From assembly GCF_002234675.1 (NCBI RefSeq), contig NC_019875.2, forward strand, positions 29,409,897 to 29,473,896: 64,000 nucleotides of DNA, in the 5' to 3' direction. Below are positions 26,801-35,732 of this stretch, piece by piece. Position 1 is the first letter of the stretch, and each line of letters starts with the position of its first letter. A program made the position numbers and the translations under genes. The notes under the pieces are model-generated. The model did not search any database. It was not told where the DNA came from and saw only the letters and a program-made list of their open reading frames with translations. Source of the DNA: Oryzias latipes. Its lineage: Eukaryota > Chordata > Actinopteri > Beloniformes > Adrianichthyidae.

Positions 26801-29800
26801 GCGACATTTCTGCTTTGAAGCTCAAACCGCTGTGTGTGCTGACGATCCGAGCTGTGCTCAGACACACGTTTAGACCCGGTTCTGAGTTCGGTTGCTTGTA
26901 CCCCTAGAGCTGCGGGACGGATCGCAGTCTTAAATCTCCCACACATACCCCTCATGTACCCCCCCCCCCTTCCCATCAAACACAAAGCTGTAAATCCGCT
27001 AAGTGCGGGAGTGGACTACTTCTTTTCTATTTTGCTTGTTACTTTTTCTGTTAAAGTCACTTCCCTCAGTTTATACTGGATCATCGCGGATTAACCATTA
27101 GTTGGGAAATAAAATGAAAAAAGCAAAATAACGAATAGCAGTTATATAAGAACGAAAAATGTAAAAAATACCCCCCCCGACGATGTCATCGTCCATCCCG
27201 ATGGTTGACAGCAAACATCGTCAACGGCCAAATTAGGGGACATCGCCCAACCCTAGCGCCAAATACATGGGTGGAACATGTGTGAAAAGTCTGTTAAACC
27301 AGTGTTTTCAACCTTTTTTGAGCCACGGCACACTTTAACCTTGACAAAAATACAGCATTCAAAAATAAAATTAAAAAAAGAGAAACTAATAGTCTGTATT
27401 GATCTACAGCCCCTTCAATCTCACATGCATTTTTGTGATAATTGTGGCAGAAAAAGCTGGAAGCTGCAGCTGTTTTTTCTAAAAGGTGTGATAATGTTAA
27501 AAGATTTGAAAACTGTTTGATGTGTGTTCGTTGTGGTTTCAAGACGTTTAACAAAGAAAGGCTCGTTGTGTGCTGAGACGCTGTCACTTTAACCCAATGC
27601 ATCATGGGAGATGTAGTGCAAAAACTGACGCAGAGGCCAGAAAGACTTGCGTCTCTGAGCTTCATTGATTTGTTCACTTGTTCCACGGTCTGACACCGGA
27701 TTCTGTGGAAAGCTACACCGCTAAAGATTTTTGTTGGAACTGAGAGACTTTACGAGCAGAATCTGATCAAGGAAGTGAAGACTTTAACCACTTCTGATTG
27801 GTCAGACTGATGACGTAGGATTAAGCCTCCAAGAATGATTGGTGGAGACAGTTAAAGGGGCGGGACTTTTTAGAAAACAGTTAAAGCTGCAGCTATATCG
27901 CAGTACTGCCATTCTTGTCAAAGTTTCTTTAATAGAATCAAATAAACACAAAGAAAAAAGTATTTTACGATCTTTCATATTCTAACTACCACCACGGTTT
28001 TATCAGGGCCTGTTTGGATGAACAAAGAGCTGATTTCCTGGAGATGGAAAATGTTTTTAGATCAGTTAATGAGGGCAATTTCCCACGGCACACCTGACCA
28101 TCTCCCACGGCACACTGGTTGAAAAACACTGTGTTAAACATACGTGGAACAGTTGTGGACAACCACAAATTTGCATATGCATCTTGTAATTATCACGCAC
28201 AATTGCATAGGTTTTACGTGATAATTGCGATTAAACGTCATAAAATACACGTAAACTGCGTAATTCACAACCAACCAAAAATTCTGAAAAGCTCAAAACC
28301 GAATTCATGTAAAGACCCGTCGACAGAAGCCCTTGACGGGCGACGCAAAATACTTTAAGAAGGATGCAGATCACGAAAGACCGACGTGTCATACGTGGAA
28401 AAGTGCATGCTCAAATAGGACACAACAACGAAGACGTCAAACCATGCAGCCCATTGACTGTTCGATATTTTTGCTGTAGCGCAAGTTTTTCTCGTTATAA
28501 ACGGACCAATCGGATGCCTAAAAAGTAGGTGGAGCCTGTTGGCCCCCACGTCCAACTTCCAAAACCTTTAGTTCACTGATTTTGTGTATACCGCTTTCAA
28601 GTAGAAGGGGTGTGGCCTTCCAACAAGCTACGTCCTGATTGGAGAGAGCGGTTGCCACATAAACTTTGATTTGGACCGATCTTTACTGCGACTTGACTTG
28701 GTTGGAACTGGAAATAAACCATCTTCTATGGGTCACACACACTCGGTCCAGTTCTCAGATACAGTCAACGATGCAGACTGAAAAAGCAAGGCTGCCGTTA
28801 GAAGATTTTCCACCAAGGGGCAGCAGAAGGCAACACTTTCATGTTTTCTTTATTTTAAAGGAAAAATGAACATTTAAACACTTTTTTAGCACTGTTAAAA
28901 GACAAAAAAAGCTGTTTAACAATCTGGTATTAAATACTGTTGTCTTTCTTGTCTAGAATTTAAGGAGCTTCAAAGAAAATCAGAGTTTGAGAGGGCAGAA
29001 TGGGTCAGGAAGCAAGGTAAAGCGTGGCCTTTACTTTCATTTTACTCCATTCATATTTGAGATGATGATTTGCCCATTTTCTGCTCACAGGTCCTCACTT
29101 TGTGGAGTACCTTAACTTTGCTGTAACACCCGAGTGTGACGTATTGCTGAAATGCAAGGTACAGAAGGGAGGAGGCGTTCTTGACATAAACACAGATCTG
29201 TAAAACCTCCAACCTGCAGGTGAATCACGCTCTTCTCATTCTTTCGCAGATCGGAAATGTCAAACCTGCAACGGAGATTGTTTGGTCCAAGGACTGCATC
29301 GAGATTACAGAGGAGGACGAGGAGGCGAAGAAAATTGAGAAACAGGACGAAGAGCTGCTGTTCAATATCGGAAAGGTCAGCCAATTAGACGAAGGCCGTG
29401 TGCCGTGAGGAGCCACAACACAGATGCAGCTATGCTTTCATTGTGGCCGTGCCGTCAGCCTCTCTGACACACAATACATGTTCAGACCATTTCCAGAAGA
29501 TTACAATATCATTTCTACAAATCCACTTTTAAACAAATTGTTTTTTTTTATTTTTAATCCTGTTTTTGTTGATTTTATGAGCTGGAACCCCAATTGATGT
29601 CAAAATTAACAAATAGTTCAAATCAATTAAACCTGGATCTATAACCTATGAAAGTTTATTTATTTGAATAGAATTATGGAAATGAATACACTTTTCCATG
29701 ATATTCAAAGTTTTTGGAAAGGGTCTGTATATATACTGTTATCAGAGTGGAGGTTAAGCATTTCTGTAGGCATGTGAAGAGGCAGAATAGGATCAACCGA

Positions 29801-32800
29801 CTCATCAAGGATCAACCGACTCATCAAGATCTCATCAAGAGCATCTCACCAAGATGCTCTTTTGTATCTTCATTTTTGGGTGTTTACGTCCATCTGCTAC
29901 CATTGTAGCACACAGTTTACCTGTGATTCAATCATTACATGTCTAACCTTCTCAGTTTAACCTCATCTGCCACCATTGCCACTCATTTTTCAAAGATTCT
30001 CCTGACAATGAGACGAAAAGAAAACTACAATTCCCAGACTCCCACCCATTCATATTAGGTATCATTGAAATGTCCTGTATAGATACCAATGGATTTATTT
30101 AGGGGTATGCAGAGGTTGTTAGGAGATATTCAGGTTTAGAAATGTCTTTAAAAGAAGACAAATTTGCATTGCTGGTTGTCAGGAGGATTTTTCTTTCTCA
30201 TAAATAAAAATATTTATAAAGTAGGACTGGCGTGGCAACGAGGTTTGATTGACATTTCATGAAACTTGTCATTCATTGAGAGAGGGCTGGTGCATGAGCG
30301 CCTGTAACTGGCCTGTCTGTCTAATTTACAGTGGGTTATTAAGCAAGAGAAAAAGAAAGAAAAAGAGCGGAAAAAACCATCGGCAGAGGACGCTCATCGA
30401 CCGCCGAGACCTAAAGTCTGCCATAAGTTAACACCTTCCATCTCCATGTGTCATCCTCGTCCTGATCTTTTTCGTGTCTTCCTCCTTCATTTCCATGTGT
30501 CTTGTTTTAGCGCCTGCAGCATCACGGGCGGGAGAAAAGCTCGGCTTTTCCGTGTAGTCGGTCTCTGTCTGGCTGTCTGTTGACAAGAATGATGTTGTTT
30601 TCCTCTTTGCTCAGGGGGAAAAGGAAGTTTACTTCCCTCAGGGGGATTTCTGACTAATATTTTACATCCTAGATATCAAAAACAGACATGGGGGTTTATG
30701 ATGTCTTCCTGAAGGATGAGAGGGGCAAAGATAAGAGCTCCTTCAATCTGACAGATGCAGGTGAAGCTCTCTGTGTGGATTTCATCAGCAGAAATGTCAA
30801 GCAGACATCCGTGTGTTGAAGTGAACTGCTGGTTTTCTTCTTTCTCCAGGATACCAAGCTGTTATGAATGAGCTGTTCAGGGTCATCGGTGAGTCAGACT
30901 TCCCAGAGGAAAGGCTTCTTGAATGAGTTGAAATCCATTCAAATATAATTTTGTTGTTGTTTTCTCTGAAGCTAACTCCTCCAGTGAGGTCCAAGTGGTC
31001 AGCACTGAAAACGGCATCATTTTGTCCTCCAGCGTCACATACTATGATGAGAACCTGCGTGTCGGATGGCTTCACAAGTACGAGACATTCCCTTAATCAT
31101 AACTGATCTGCCTTTGCATGACTGCAAGACTATTGACGGTATCAGAGAACTGGACTGAGTGCGTGTGACGTCATCCGTAGCAGATAGCTTTCTTCTGGCC
31201 CCAACCAAATGAAATCAATTTAGTCGCCATTTTTTTCCTGATACGGACTCTGCCATGTTGGGGCCAGACGTCGTCAGTAAGCAGTGATTGGTCCAAGTCA
31301 TTCGGTCATTGTTTCTATGGCTACCAGTCTCACCAAGCAGGGGTGATCTTGTTGGAAGTTCACACCCCTACCACTTAAAAGCGGGCTACCAAATCTGTCA
31401 AACGTTTTGATCGTGGGACGTGGGGGGCCAGCAGGCTCCACCTACTTTTATTGAGACATCTTATTGGTCAGTTTACATCGTCAATCATCTGAACTACAGA
31501 AAAATATCACGTCAAAAAAGGGATTAGGGGGAGAATGGTTATTTGTCAGGATGAGGCGGCAGTGGCTCAGGCGGTTGAGCAGGTCGTTCAATGATAAAAG
31601 GGTCGGCGGCTCGATCCCCACTCCCCCCAGTCAACCGTTGCTGTGTCCTTTGGCAAGACACCCTACCCTCCCTGCCTCCAGTGTGGAGGGTAGGTGCATC
31701 TGAATGTGTCTGTCTCTCTGTCTGTCTGCCCCAGGGCAGATTTTCCTTTGCTCTTTGGGGCCATTTAGTGAAAATGACCTGACCATGGTATAACTGATGG
31801 TAACACCTTAACAGTGTTTTGGTTCATTTTGAAAAGGTGACTTTTTAACTCGCAAACTGACCTCAAAACAATTCTAATTGTGTCTGAGGAAAGGCGTCAC
31901 AGAAAAGATCAGATTGATTTGTTTCCTGAAGAAACTCAGAACAAACATCTGTTGACATTGATTTCCTGTATACATTTGAAGAGTTTGGGCTTCCCAGGTT
32001 CCACAGAATCTGTTGTTTAAATATAGATTGAACTTTAGAGGGCGAGACAGATTTGGCCTTCACATTTCACTTTCAGCAAAGAACTGTAAACTACTGATCT
32101 GCATTGAACTTTAGAAGCTCACTTTGCTTTTCTCAGCTCCAGATGTTGCAACATATCTGATGTTCTGAAAGTTTAATGACTGTGGGTCCAAGCAAACGCC
32201 TTCTACTTTAGCTAGCTTACAATCTGTCTTTTGAAATAAAGATTCAAACATTTTTAGTGTCGTTGTATTTCTACAATGAAATTTCCGATGGCACTCAGTC
32301 AAAAATAAAGAAAATAGTAGACAGAAAAAATAATAAAAACCAATATAAAAAGAAATTATATGTATTTTAAAGCAGTGGGTTTTAAGAAAACTATTTTTTT
32401 AAAGAACACTTACTCTGTTGAAAATTTTATGAAATAAGTGTTTTTAAAGTTAAGGTTTTTCCAAAAGCAGCTCAAAAATAGAAATCAGCGTAACATTCGA
32501 GGTATGCCTTTAGGAAAATGTAGAACACTTGGAGTTTATTTTGTATACTTGAGTGTAAGATTATGGACTATGTGCCAATATCAGTGTAGAAAGTGTACTA
32601 ACTGAATACTTCTTCAGACCAAATTGGAACATTTTAAGTTTACAATATAATACATATAAAAAGTAAACTTCAAGCACACCTCCTCAATTTTTATATAGAC
32701 TAAGTATACTTGTAGTACACTGAAAGAGACTACTTTTTACTAAGGATGTAGTGACATCTTTAGAGAATGATTTTTGTCACTATGGATGCCTTGTTGTTAT

Positions 32801-33996
32801 GTGGTAGGTGGTCCTCTTCTCCAGGTTATGGCCTCCTAAATTAAAAGTGAGTTTTCCTTCATCTCGTTCTTCCAATTTCTCCGTTAGAGATGCCAAGATT
32901 GCAGCTTCAGAGAGAGTAAAGTCTGGAGTCACAGGCGAGCAGCTTTGGCTGAAGATCAGCGAACCCACTGAGAAGGACAAAGGAAAATACACCATGGATA
33001 TTTTTGATGGCAAGGACGGCGTGAAGAGAGTCTTTGACCTCACTGGAAAAGGTCGGTTAAGTCAGACTTATTTACTCAAACGCACCAAGCCTCAACATTT
33101 TATTTTTCCATTCATGAATTAAAATGTTTTTTTTTGTTTTGTTCAGCTTGGGATGAAGCTTTTGAAGAATTCCAAAGACTTAAGTGAGTAAATTAAGTTC
33201 ATTTGACAGGCCGTTGAATTTTTATTTTTGTCTGAGTTTTGGATTTGTGGGCAAAAATAAACAGAAAAGGCCAAAAATGTAATCAGTGAACTTGAAAAAA
33301 ACTTAAAAAGTATTTCCTGCTATTGTAGAGTTTATCAAATAACGGAGACAGCATTTTTTAGATGTTTCTGACTGTTTGTTCTCTGATTCCTTCTTCAGGG
33401 CTGCAGCCATTGCAGAGAGAAGTAAGTGTTTGTTTTCTCTGACGTTTTCCTCTGGGGACCTAGCAGTACAAAAAAAGCAGTTTGCTGTAAACACAGCTGG
33501 TTATTTATTTTGCATGGTTATAAATTTAATTAAGAAAATCCTGGTGGCATTTGTGGTTCTCTTGTGTTTCTTCAGACCGTGCTCGTGTTGTTGGAGGTTT
33601 GCCAGATGTGGTTGCAATCCAAGAGGGCAAGGTAAACAAATGACACAGTTCCAGTACTGACAAACCGAGTGGATCTCACGTTCTGCTCTGTTTTACTCTG
33701 TTTGAGTGACGCACTTTCCTTCCCTTCAGTCCCTGAACCTGACTGGGAATGTGTGGGGCGAGCCCACACCAGAGGTTTGCTGGACGAAGAACGACAAGGA
33801 GCTCGTTTCCGACGAGCGCTACAAACTCAAGTTCGAGCACGGCAAGTTCGCCAGCATCACAATCGCGGCGGTCACCACGGCCGACTCTGGCAAATACGCT
33901 CTGGTGGTCAAGAACAAGTTTGGCAAGGAGGCCGGCGAGTTCACCGTGAGCGTGTACAACCCAGAGGAAGAGGAGAGCAAGGAGGACAAGAAGTGA
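7811..33996 (+). CDS. myom1: Myomesin-1, complete, 36 coding exons
   Basis: Myomesin dimers cross-link myosin filaments at the sarcomeric M-band and bind titin. Coding exons: 7811-7974, 10619-10759, 10841-11018, 11107-11264, 11376-11468, 11563-11651, 11803-11847, 13270-13431, 13499-13660, 14831-14972, 15959-16158, 16237-16293, 17900-18024, 18511-18694, 18774-18948, 20174-20295, 21576-21772, 21859-21985, 24124-24308, 24387-24501, 24635-24791, 24869-24975, 25070-25114, 25403-25539, 25608-25752, 28957-29016, 29091-29158, 29250-29375, 30673-30760, 30850-30888, 30972-31077, 32888-33051, 33147-33183, 33399-33421, 33576-33631, 33730-33996. They total 4446 nt (1481 residues plus stop) with phase kept throughout; every border is AG/GT except one GC donor (21986). 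Order: unique N-terminus, two Ig, five FN3, five Ig with helical linkers. Human myomesin-1 is longer (a longer N-terminus and the optional EH segment). M-protein (MYOM2) is the alternative by size, but linkage to lpin2 and myl12 favours myom1. Confidence 0.95.
8600..8815 (+). repeat. Dispersed repeat family C, copy 1
   Basis: Shares CATCATTGAAA, a spaced AATGTCCT, CAGGTTTAGAA, and TGCACTGCTGG-type blocks in the same order with 30000-30215. Diverged, no terminal structure seen. Lies in myom1 intron 1 (7975-10618), which otherwise shows no gene signal. Confidence 0.45.
9822..10225 (+). repeat. Dispersed repeat family A, copy 1
   Basis: Ordered blocks: CAGGGATTGGTCC, GTTTCTATGGCAACCACTCT, CACACCCCTACCACT, CAGGCTCCTCCTACTTTTAT, and near the end CACTTCCTGTTTGGAACGCC plus GGAGGAGTCAGTCCAGTTCT. 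The same order is found at 31190-31515 and 58855-59560, and inverted at 28490-28770. Class unknown; it looks like a non-autonomous element of roughly 400-450 bp. Confidence 0.65.
11107..13660 (+). other. myom1: myom1 exons 4-9: Ig domains M2 and M3
   Basis: Ig M2 (about residues 175-275): PPEFIVKPRGQTVLEGKTV, core LHCTVAGWPKPRIAW, then DTAQYCASALNVKGEA, with both Ig cysteines and the Trp present. A short linker exon (11803-11847) follows. Ig M3 (about residues 290-397): YGVTFETTIIDKFDVAFGCE, SLGCTVVIYP, VVWYRD, then ERAILTLTHLNKEDEGMYTL. Close to the human M2-M3 sequence, including SKWV...WSGERA. Intron 11848-13269 between them holds a family B repeat. Confidence 0.85.
12370..12850 (+). repeat. 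Dispersed repeat family B, long copy
   Basis: Begins AAAGTCCCACTCAGATCATC, continues with GTTGTTTTTAGCCAAAATCA, GACATAGTTTCTGCAGGACA, GAGTTGTGGGCGGGACTGTA and AATTTTGAGCTCCAT. The same order is present at 20435-20840. It is the most complete copy here and could seed a consensus. Confidence 0.65.
13900..14700. other. myom1 intron 9, no gene seen
   Basis: Most of the 1.17-kb intron 13661-14830. AT-rich, with A/T runs and no coding, RNA-gene or recognisable repeat signal before the GT repeat at 14776. Confidence 0.4.
14776..14806 (+). repeat. (GT)n microsatellite beside the exon 10 acceptor of myom1
   Basis: Thirty-one bases of pure GT alternation end 24 bp before the exon at 14831; an impure GT/CG tail continues into CATGCCAG. 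No pyrimidine tract separates repeat and AG. Confidence 0.9.
15100..15900. repeat. Probable old interspersed repeat in myom1 intron 10
   Basis: Intron 14973-15958 has a base composition unlike its neighbours (CCATAGCAACCATTTCATTT, GGCGCCATCTGCC, ATGGCGGC). The blocks TCCATAGCAACCA and GATGTAAGTTTTA recall parts of family A (9640-9880). Boundaries and class cannot be set. Confidence 0.3.
16294..17899. other. myom1 intron 12, mostly unexplained
   Basis: A 1.6-kb intron. The stretch 16840-17410 is unusually rich in CpG for an intron (many ACGT and CGTACG words), as in a young or unmethylated insertion, but I found no inverted ends. A (GT)n run lies at 17700-17725 and a T run just before the acceptor. 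The open frames here have no family resemblance. Confidence 0.35.
18292..18312 (+). repeat. (AGA)n microsatellite
   Basis: Short pure trinucleotide run in intron 18025-18510 of myom1. Confidence 0.7.
19015..19500 (+). mobile_element. LINE 3' end relic (L2/Rex-like) in myom1 intron 15
   Basis: The plus strand at about 19110-19250 encodes LLLVYDPPGALRSAGAGLPV and then SSTADVFKKKNLKKHLFSKA, which has the form of the C-terminus of fish L2/Rex-type reverse transcriptase proteins (R-S-x-G-L-V ... D-x-F-K-x-x-L-K-x-H-L-F). It is followed by a T-rich UTR and a tail, AGCACTTTGAGATGCACTG and CACAAATAAAGTGGAATTG, typical of such elements. It is 5'-truncated with at least one frame break. Recognition from memory of the family. 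Confidence 0.6.
19501..20050. mobile_element. 550-bp non-autonomous DNA element (MITE-like) with 6-bp target duplication
   Basis: Ends are inverted repeats: TACGGAGCCCCTAAAGGGCC... on the left and its complement on the right, 31 of 32 bases paired. The element is flanked by GAATTG at 19495-19500 and 20051-20056. Internally two inverted units (about 19628-19677) face six direct 21-bp units (19817-about 19944), each holding the 10-bp palindrome GGTGCGCACC. No transposase is encoded. A 6-bp duplication is uncommon among DNA transposons; I do not assign a superfamily. Confidence 0.85.
19817..19944. repeat. Six tandem 21-bp units within the MITE-like element
   Basis: Unit ACTAACTGGTGCGCACCTGAA, with one variant copy (CTATA). 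Because 21 is a multiple of three, false open frames run through it on both strands. Confidence 0.9.
20435..20840 (+). repeat. Dispersed repeat family B in myom1 intron 16
   Basis: AAAGTCCCGGTCCAATCATC, TTTCCAAAGCGTTCCCACTG, TCATAGTTTCTGCAGAGCAG, TGCTGAGAGCTC and CACAATTTTGAGCTTA are shared in order with 12370-12850. The remainder of the intron (20841-21575) shows no gene; it is the intron between FN3 M6 and M7. Confidence 0.65.
21986..21991 (+). promoter_or_regulatory. myom1: GC (non-GT) donor of myom1 intron 18
   Basis: Exon 18 ends ...ATCACAGTCCCAG and the intron starts GCATGA. Phase 1 is required to join the next exon (24124, GTGTTCCTGTTGG), giving WTITVPG|VPVG, which matches human WTIAVPG. 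No GT near this point keeps the frame. The acceptor is a normal AG, so this is a GC-AG intron. Confidence 0.85.
21993..22053 (+). repeat. (CA)n microsatellite just inside the GC-AG intron
   Basis: About 60 bp of CA alternation with a few CCCA interruptions, starting 7 bp after the splice point. Confidence 0.9.
22430..22865 (+). repeat. Dispersed repeat family D, copy 1 (uninterrupted)
   Basis: Blocks ATCTGCCATTGAAGCTC, CACACCTGATCCAGG, GGGCCGGCCCTCGAGGCCTG, TTGGTCATACGTGAACATAC and GTTAGAGATTCATGCGCC recur at 25785-26127. A direct repeat of about 30 bp (TCCAATCAGGGGG...AAGAAA-GTCTTTT) stands at 22402-22434 and 22837-22864, on both sides of this copy. Confidence 0.75.
22866..23740. other. myom1 intron 18, middle part, no gene seen
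   Basis: AT-rich intron DNA without coding signal. The patch around 23090-23280 (CpG-containing, GGCCCACAAGGC, GGGGGGCCCC) looks like an old insertion but has no partner in the window. Confidence 0.35.
23743..23774 (+). repeat. Four tandem 8-bp units TTCACCTG
   Basis: Three exact units and one variant (TTCATCTG) in intron 18 of myom1. Confidence 0.8.
25785..26127 (+). repeat. Dispersed repeat family D, copy 2, left part
   Basis: Starts ATGTTTTCCAATTAATCTGC, closely parallel to copy 1, and stops abruptly at GCGCCAAA, where a hAT-like element is inserted. It resumes at 27256 with the same eight bases and again after a second insertion at 28132. Confidence 0.8.
26128..27255. mobile_element. 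hAT-like element with 8-bp target duplication GCGCCAAA
   Basis: Begins TAGGGTTGTGCCGATGGACG and ends with the complement of TAGGGTTGGGCGATGTCCC. Subterminal segments are also inverted (CATCGTCCATCG-type words at both ends). GCGCCAAA flanks it at 26120-26127 and 27256-27263. At 1128 bp with no transposase-like frame, it is non-autonomous. The uninterrupted copy at 22430-22865 reads straight through the corresponding site, which proves the insertion. Confidence 0.88.
27300..28131. mobile_element. Second hAT-like element with 8-bp target duplication TGTTAAAC
   Basis: Left end CAGTGTTTTCAACC, then GAGCCACGGCACAC; right end is the complement, CACGGCACACTGGTTGAAAAACACTG. TGTTAAAC flanks at 27292-27299 and 28132-28139. 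Length 832 bp, no transposase. CAGTG-type ends with 8-bp duplications are typical of hAT (Charlie-like) elements. Confidence 0.9.
28140..28400 (+). repeat. Dispersed repeat family D, copy 2, right part
   Basis: Sequence resumes ATACGTGGAACAGTTGTGGA and stays rich in ACGT words up to about 28400. Copy 1 lacks this part, so copy 2 reaches further 3' or copy 1 is truncated. The right border is not determined. Confidence 0.5.
28490..28770 (-). repeat. Dispersed repeat family A, inverted partial copy
   Basis: AAGTAGGTGGAGCCTG is the complement of the family A block CAGGCTCCACCTACTT; AGGGGTGTGGCCTTCCAACAAG and GATTGG...GGTTGCCAC follow in the inverted order. Lies in the 3.2-kb myom1 intron 25. Confidence 0.55.
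29791..29828 (+). repeat. 19-bp tandem duplication
   Basis: GATCAACCGACTCATCAAG occurs twice in a row, followed by a partial third (ATCTCATCAAG). In myom1 intron 28. Confidence 0.85.
30000..30215 (+). repeat. Dispersed repeat family C, copy 2
   Basis: TATCATTGAAATGTCCTGTA, CAGGTTTAGAAATGTC and TTGCATTGCTGGTTGTCAGG keep the order of the blocks at 8600-8815. Confidence 0.45.
31190..31515 (+). repeat. Dispersed repeat family A, copy 2
   Basis: GATTGGTCCAAGTCATTCGG, GTTTCTATGGCTACCAGTCT, CACACCCCTACCACTTAAAA, GCAGGCTCCACCTACTTTTA and GTCAGTTTACATCGTCAATC. It lacks the 3' blocks seen in copies 1 and 3. Lies in myom1 intron 31. Confidence 0.65.
31555..31800 (+). mobile_element. tRNA-derived SINE
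   Basis: The head has tRNA-type internal promoter boxes: GTGGCTCAGGCGGTTGAGC (A box like) and GGCTCGATCCCC (B box like). A body with TGTCCTTTGGCAAGACACCC is widespread in percomorph SINEs. Diverged in the tail. It sits directly after the family A copy. Confidence 0.65.
31801..32760. other. myom1 intron 31, rest, no gene seen
   Basis: AT-rich intron sequence without coding or RNA-gene signals. Confidence 0.4.
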
Positions 33997-34057
33997 AGGA
34001 AAGGAGATCAGTGAAGAAGATGTCTCCAAAGCATTTCCTCCTGCAGTCCAGCAGTTC

Positions 34058-34063
34058 AATAAA
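34058..34063 (+). terminator. Poly(A) signal of myom1
   Basis: AATAAA 62 bp after the myom1 stop codon, followed by a TGTGTTT-rich stretch, gives a very short 3' UTR. Confidence 0.7.
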
Positions 34064-34119
34064 TGCTCCTCTCAGCTGTTTCCTCCTGTGTGTTTCATGT
34101 CCAAATGCCTTCATTTAGG

Positions 34120-34860
34120 AAGAAAAGGCTGAAAGTGAGCAAGAAACAGAATTTTGTGCCGTTATAGGTTTCTTCTTCTGTTGAGTTATTTCAACAACTT
34201 AAGGGGCAAAACGACAAAAATTGCATTCCTTTCATTAGTTTTCAGTTTAGAAAAGTCAGGTATAACTGGAACAGATTTTGTTTTCCTTTATGGAAAGAAC
34301 GCTGCAAAAGAGGAATGCAGCGCTTCAGGTAGAGTGGAAGGAAAACATGATAAGCTATCCTGCAGCACTTCATCTGAAGTGGGAGGAACAAGTCCAACAC
34401 GCTGTTTTCACCTGCAGGCACTTCTCTTTTGACACTGCTGCTGCTTCTTTTTTTAAAGACCTTTCTCGTTGTACGGCTCTAACTTTAATCATAAAAGCAA
34501 CAAAAAATATGAAAATGTTTCTTTCTCAAAGAATTGGACAACAAGCTATTTATTTATTTGTCGGATTCCACTCATTTTTCACACAAAAAGTCATTACTAC
34601 AAGTGAGGCAGTTTAGTTTTTATTCACTATATATTGTAAACTCAGAAGGATCCTATCTAGTCTGAAGTACTCGGTGTACTTCCTACGTTAGGGGTCTATA
34701 GTAGTATCCTTGCTATATTTATACTTAAAGTTAACTTCAAGTACTACTGTTTGGTTTGGCATATGCCATTCCTATTGGCAAACAGGAAGGATCGTTGATA
34801 TTTCTATCATCTAGTTTGCTAAACTTTGAACTTTTTGGGGATTTACTAATTTTAGACTAC
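34120..34860. other. Intergenic DNA between myom1 and lpin2, no gene seen
   Basis: Several short open frames occur here, but none has family resemblance, splice support or unusual length. Confidence 0.4.
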
Positions 34861-34864
34861 TACT

Positions 34865-35165
34865 ACTTTGGACCTATTTATAAAGTTTTCCCATTGGTCT
34901 TTTAATTATGCTTATGATGATTTTAGGCAAAAAAAAACAACTGTTGTTTTCTGGGACATAGTTTCTGGAGTTCATCAAAAATTAATCTCTGAGTTGTGCA
35001 GAAAAAATTGCAGCAGTAGCAGATCTATCCAGCCGTACACTTTAGATCCAGATTCCAGCTCAGACGAGAAAAACAAAGACGTTGATGGATCTATCGGTCA
35101 GCAGGTGGATGCATCAGGATGGGGTGGAGAAGAATTTGTTAAAACAGCAAAAACACCATTTTCGT
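34865..35165 (+). repeat. Dispersed repeat family B, diverged copy
   Basis: GTTTTCCCATTGGTCTTTTA, GGGACATAGTTTCTGGAG, TTAATCTCTGAGTTGTG and AACAGCAAAAACACCATTTT keep the family order. Confidence 0.55.
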
Positions 35166-35704
35166 TGGGGGGAATTGTCAATATTTCATAAATCGACTAC
35201 AGGAATCTCCTGTCAACACTGAATGTTTGGGGACCAGAATGGTTGAAACATCAGAAAAAACACTAAGGATTTTAGAAAAGAAAACTCTAGAAGAAGCAGG
35301 CTTGACCCTCGGGTGTGTCCGTGCTTCTGAAATAGCAGAGATGCTCTCACGAAAACATGCATGTATTCATTTTTGATCTGTAGAAGAGGAAGCGAATGCT
35401 GGAAAGATCCAGTTGTTCTGAAGCCATGCGGAGGAGCAGAGCTGGAAAGCAAATGAGCCTGAGCTTCACTCATCCTGCAGCGTTGCATCCTGAACGCGTT
35501 TCCATAGCAACGTGCCGTTCCTTTGAGCGCTCTGTGTTCCTGCTTGTCTTCTTGCTCATCTTTCCACTTAGCTTCTGCGGTCGCTCCGCAGATCAAGGCG
35601 AGGAGAGAAGGAAGGTTTGGGAATTAGATCCATAGATCCGTTTCACCCATACTCCCAGAGTGTCCTGGACCGCGGGTCCACCAGATACTTTTCACTATTC
35701 TTGC

Positions 35705-35732
35705 TTTTTTCTGCCCCTCTGGGCAGAAAAAA
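35705..35732. repeat. Perfect 12-bp stem hairpin
   Basis: TTTTTTCTGCCC, loop CTCT, GGGCAGAAAAAA. Intergenic. It resembles a terminator but is not expected to act as one in a vertebrate. Confidence 0.8.

Larger units (their letters stand above)
24635..33996 (+). other. myom1: myom1 exons 21-36: Ig domains M9-M13 with helical linkers
   Basis: M9: DGRISMVFECSEM ... EFIWSKNY, then LEDLGTFSCMVTNTDGISSS. M10: AMELLEKGRVRFWTQLEKF, then VTDEGTFTFNLVDGKA. Linker helix EFKELQRKSEFERAEWVRKQ. M11: LNFAVTPECDVLLKCK, IVWSKD, then MGVYDVFLKDERGKDKS. Linker YQAVMNELFRVI. M12: GVTGEQLWLKISEPTEKDKG. Linker WDEAFEEFQRLKAAAIAER. M13: GGLPDVVAIQEGKSLNL, GEPTPEVCWTKND, TADSGKYALVVKNKFG, ending EEEESKEDKK. This tandem of Ig folds joined by long helices forms the elastic antiparallel myomesin dimer, M13 being the dimer contact. 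The B-strand Cys of M13 (human NLTC) is Gly here. Confidence 0.85.

Noticed and set aside
33676-34059. 127-codon minus-strand frame opposite the last myom1 exon
   Set aside because: Shadow of a GC-rich third-position coding exon; the plus strand carries the Ig M13 sequence with correct splicing.
35705-35732. Rho-independent terminator
   Set aside because: The hairpin is perfect and A/T flanked, but this is a vertebrate intergenic region with no prokaryotic gene; recorded only as a hairpin.
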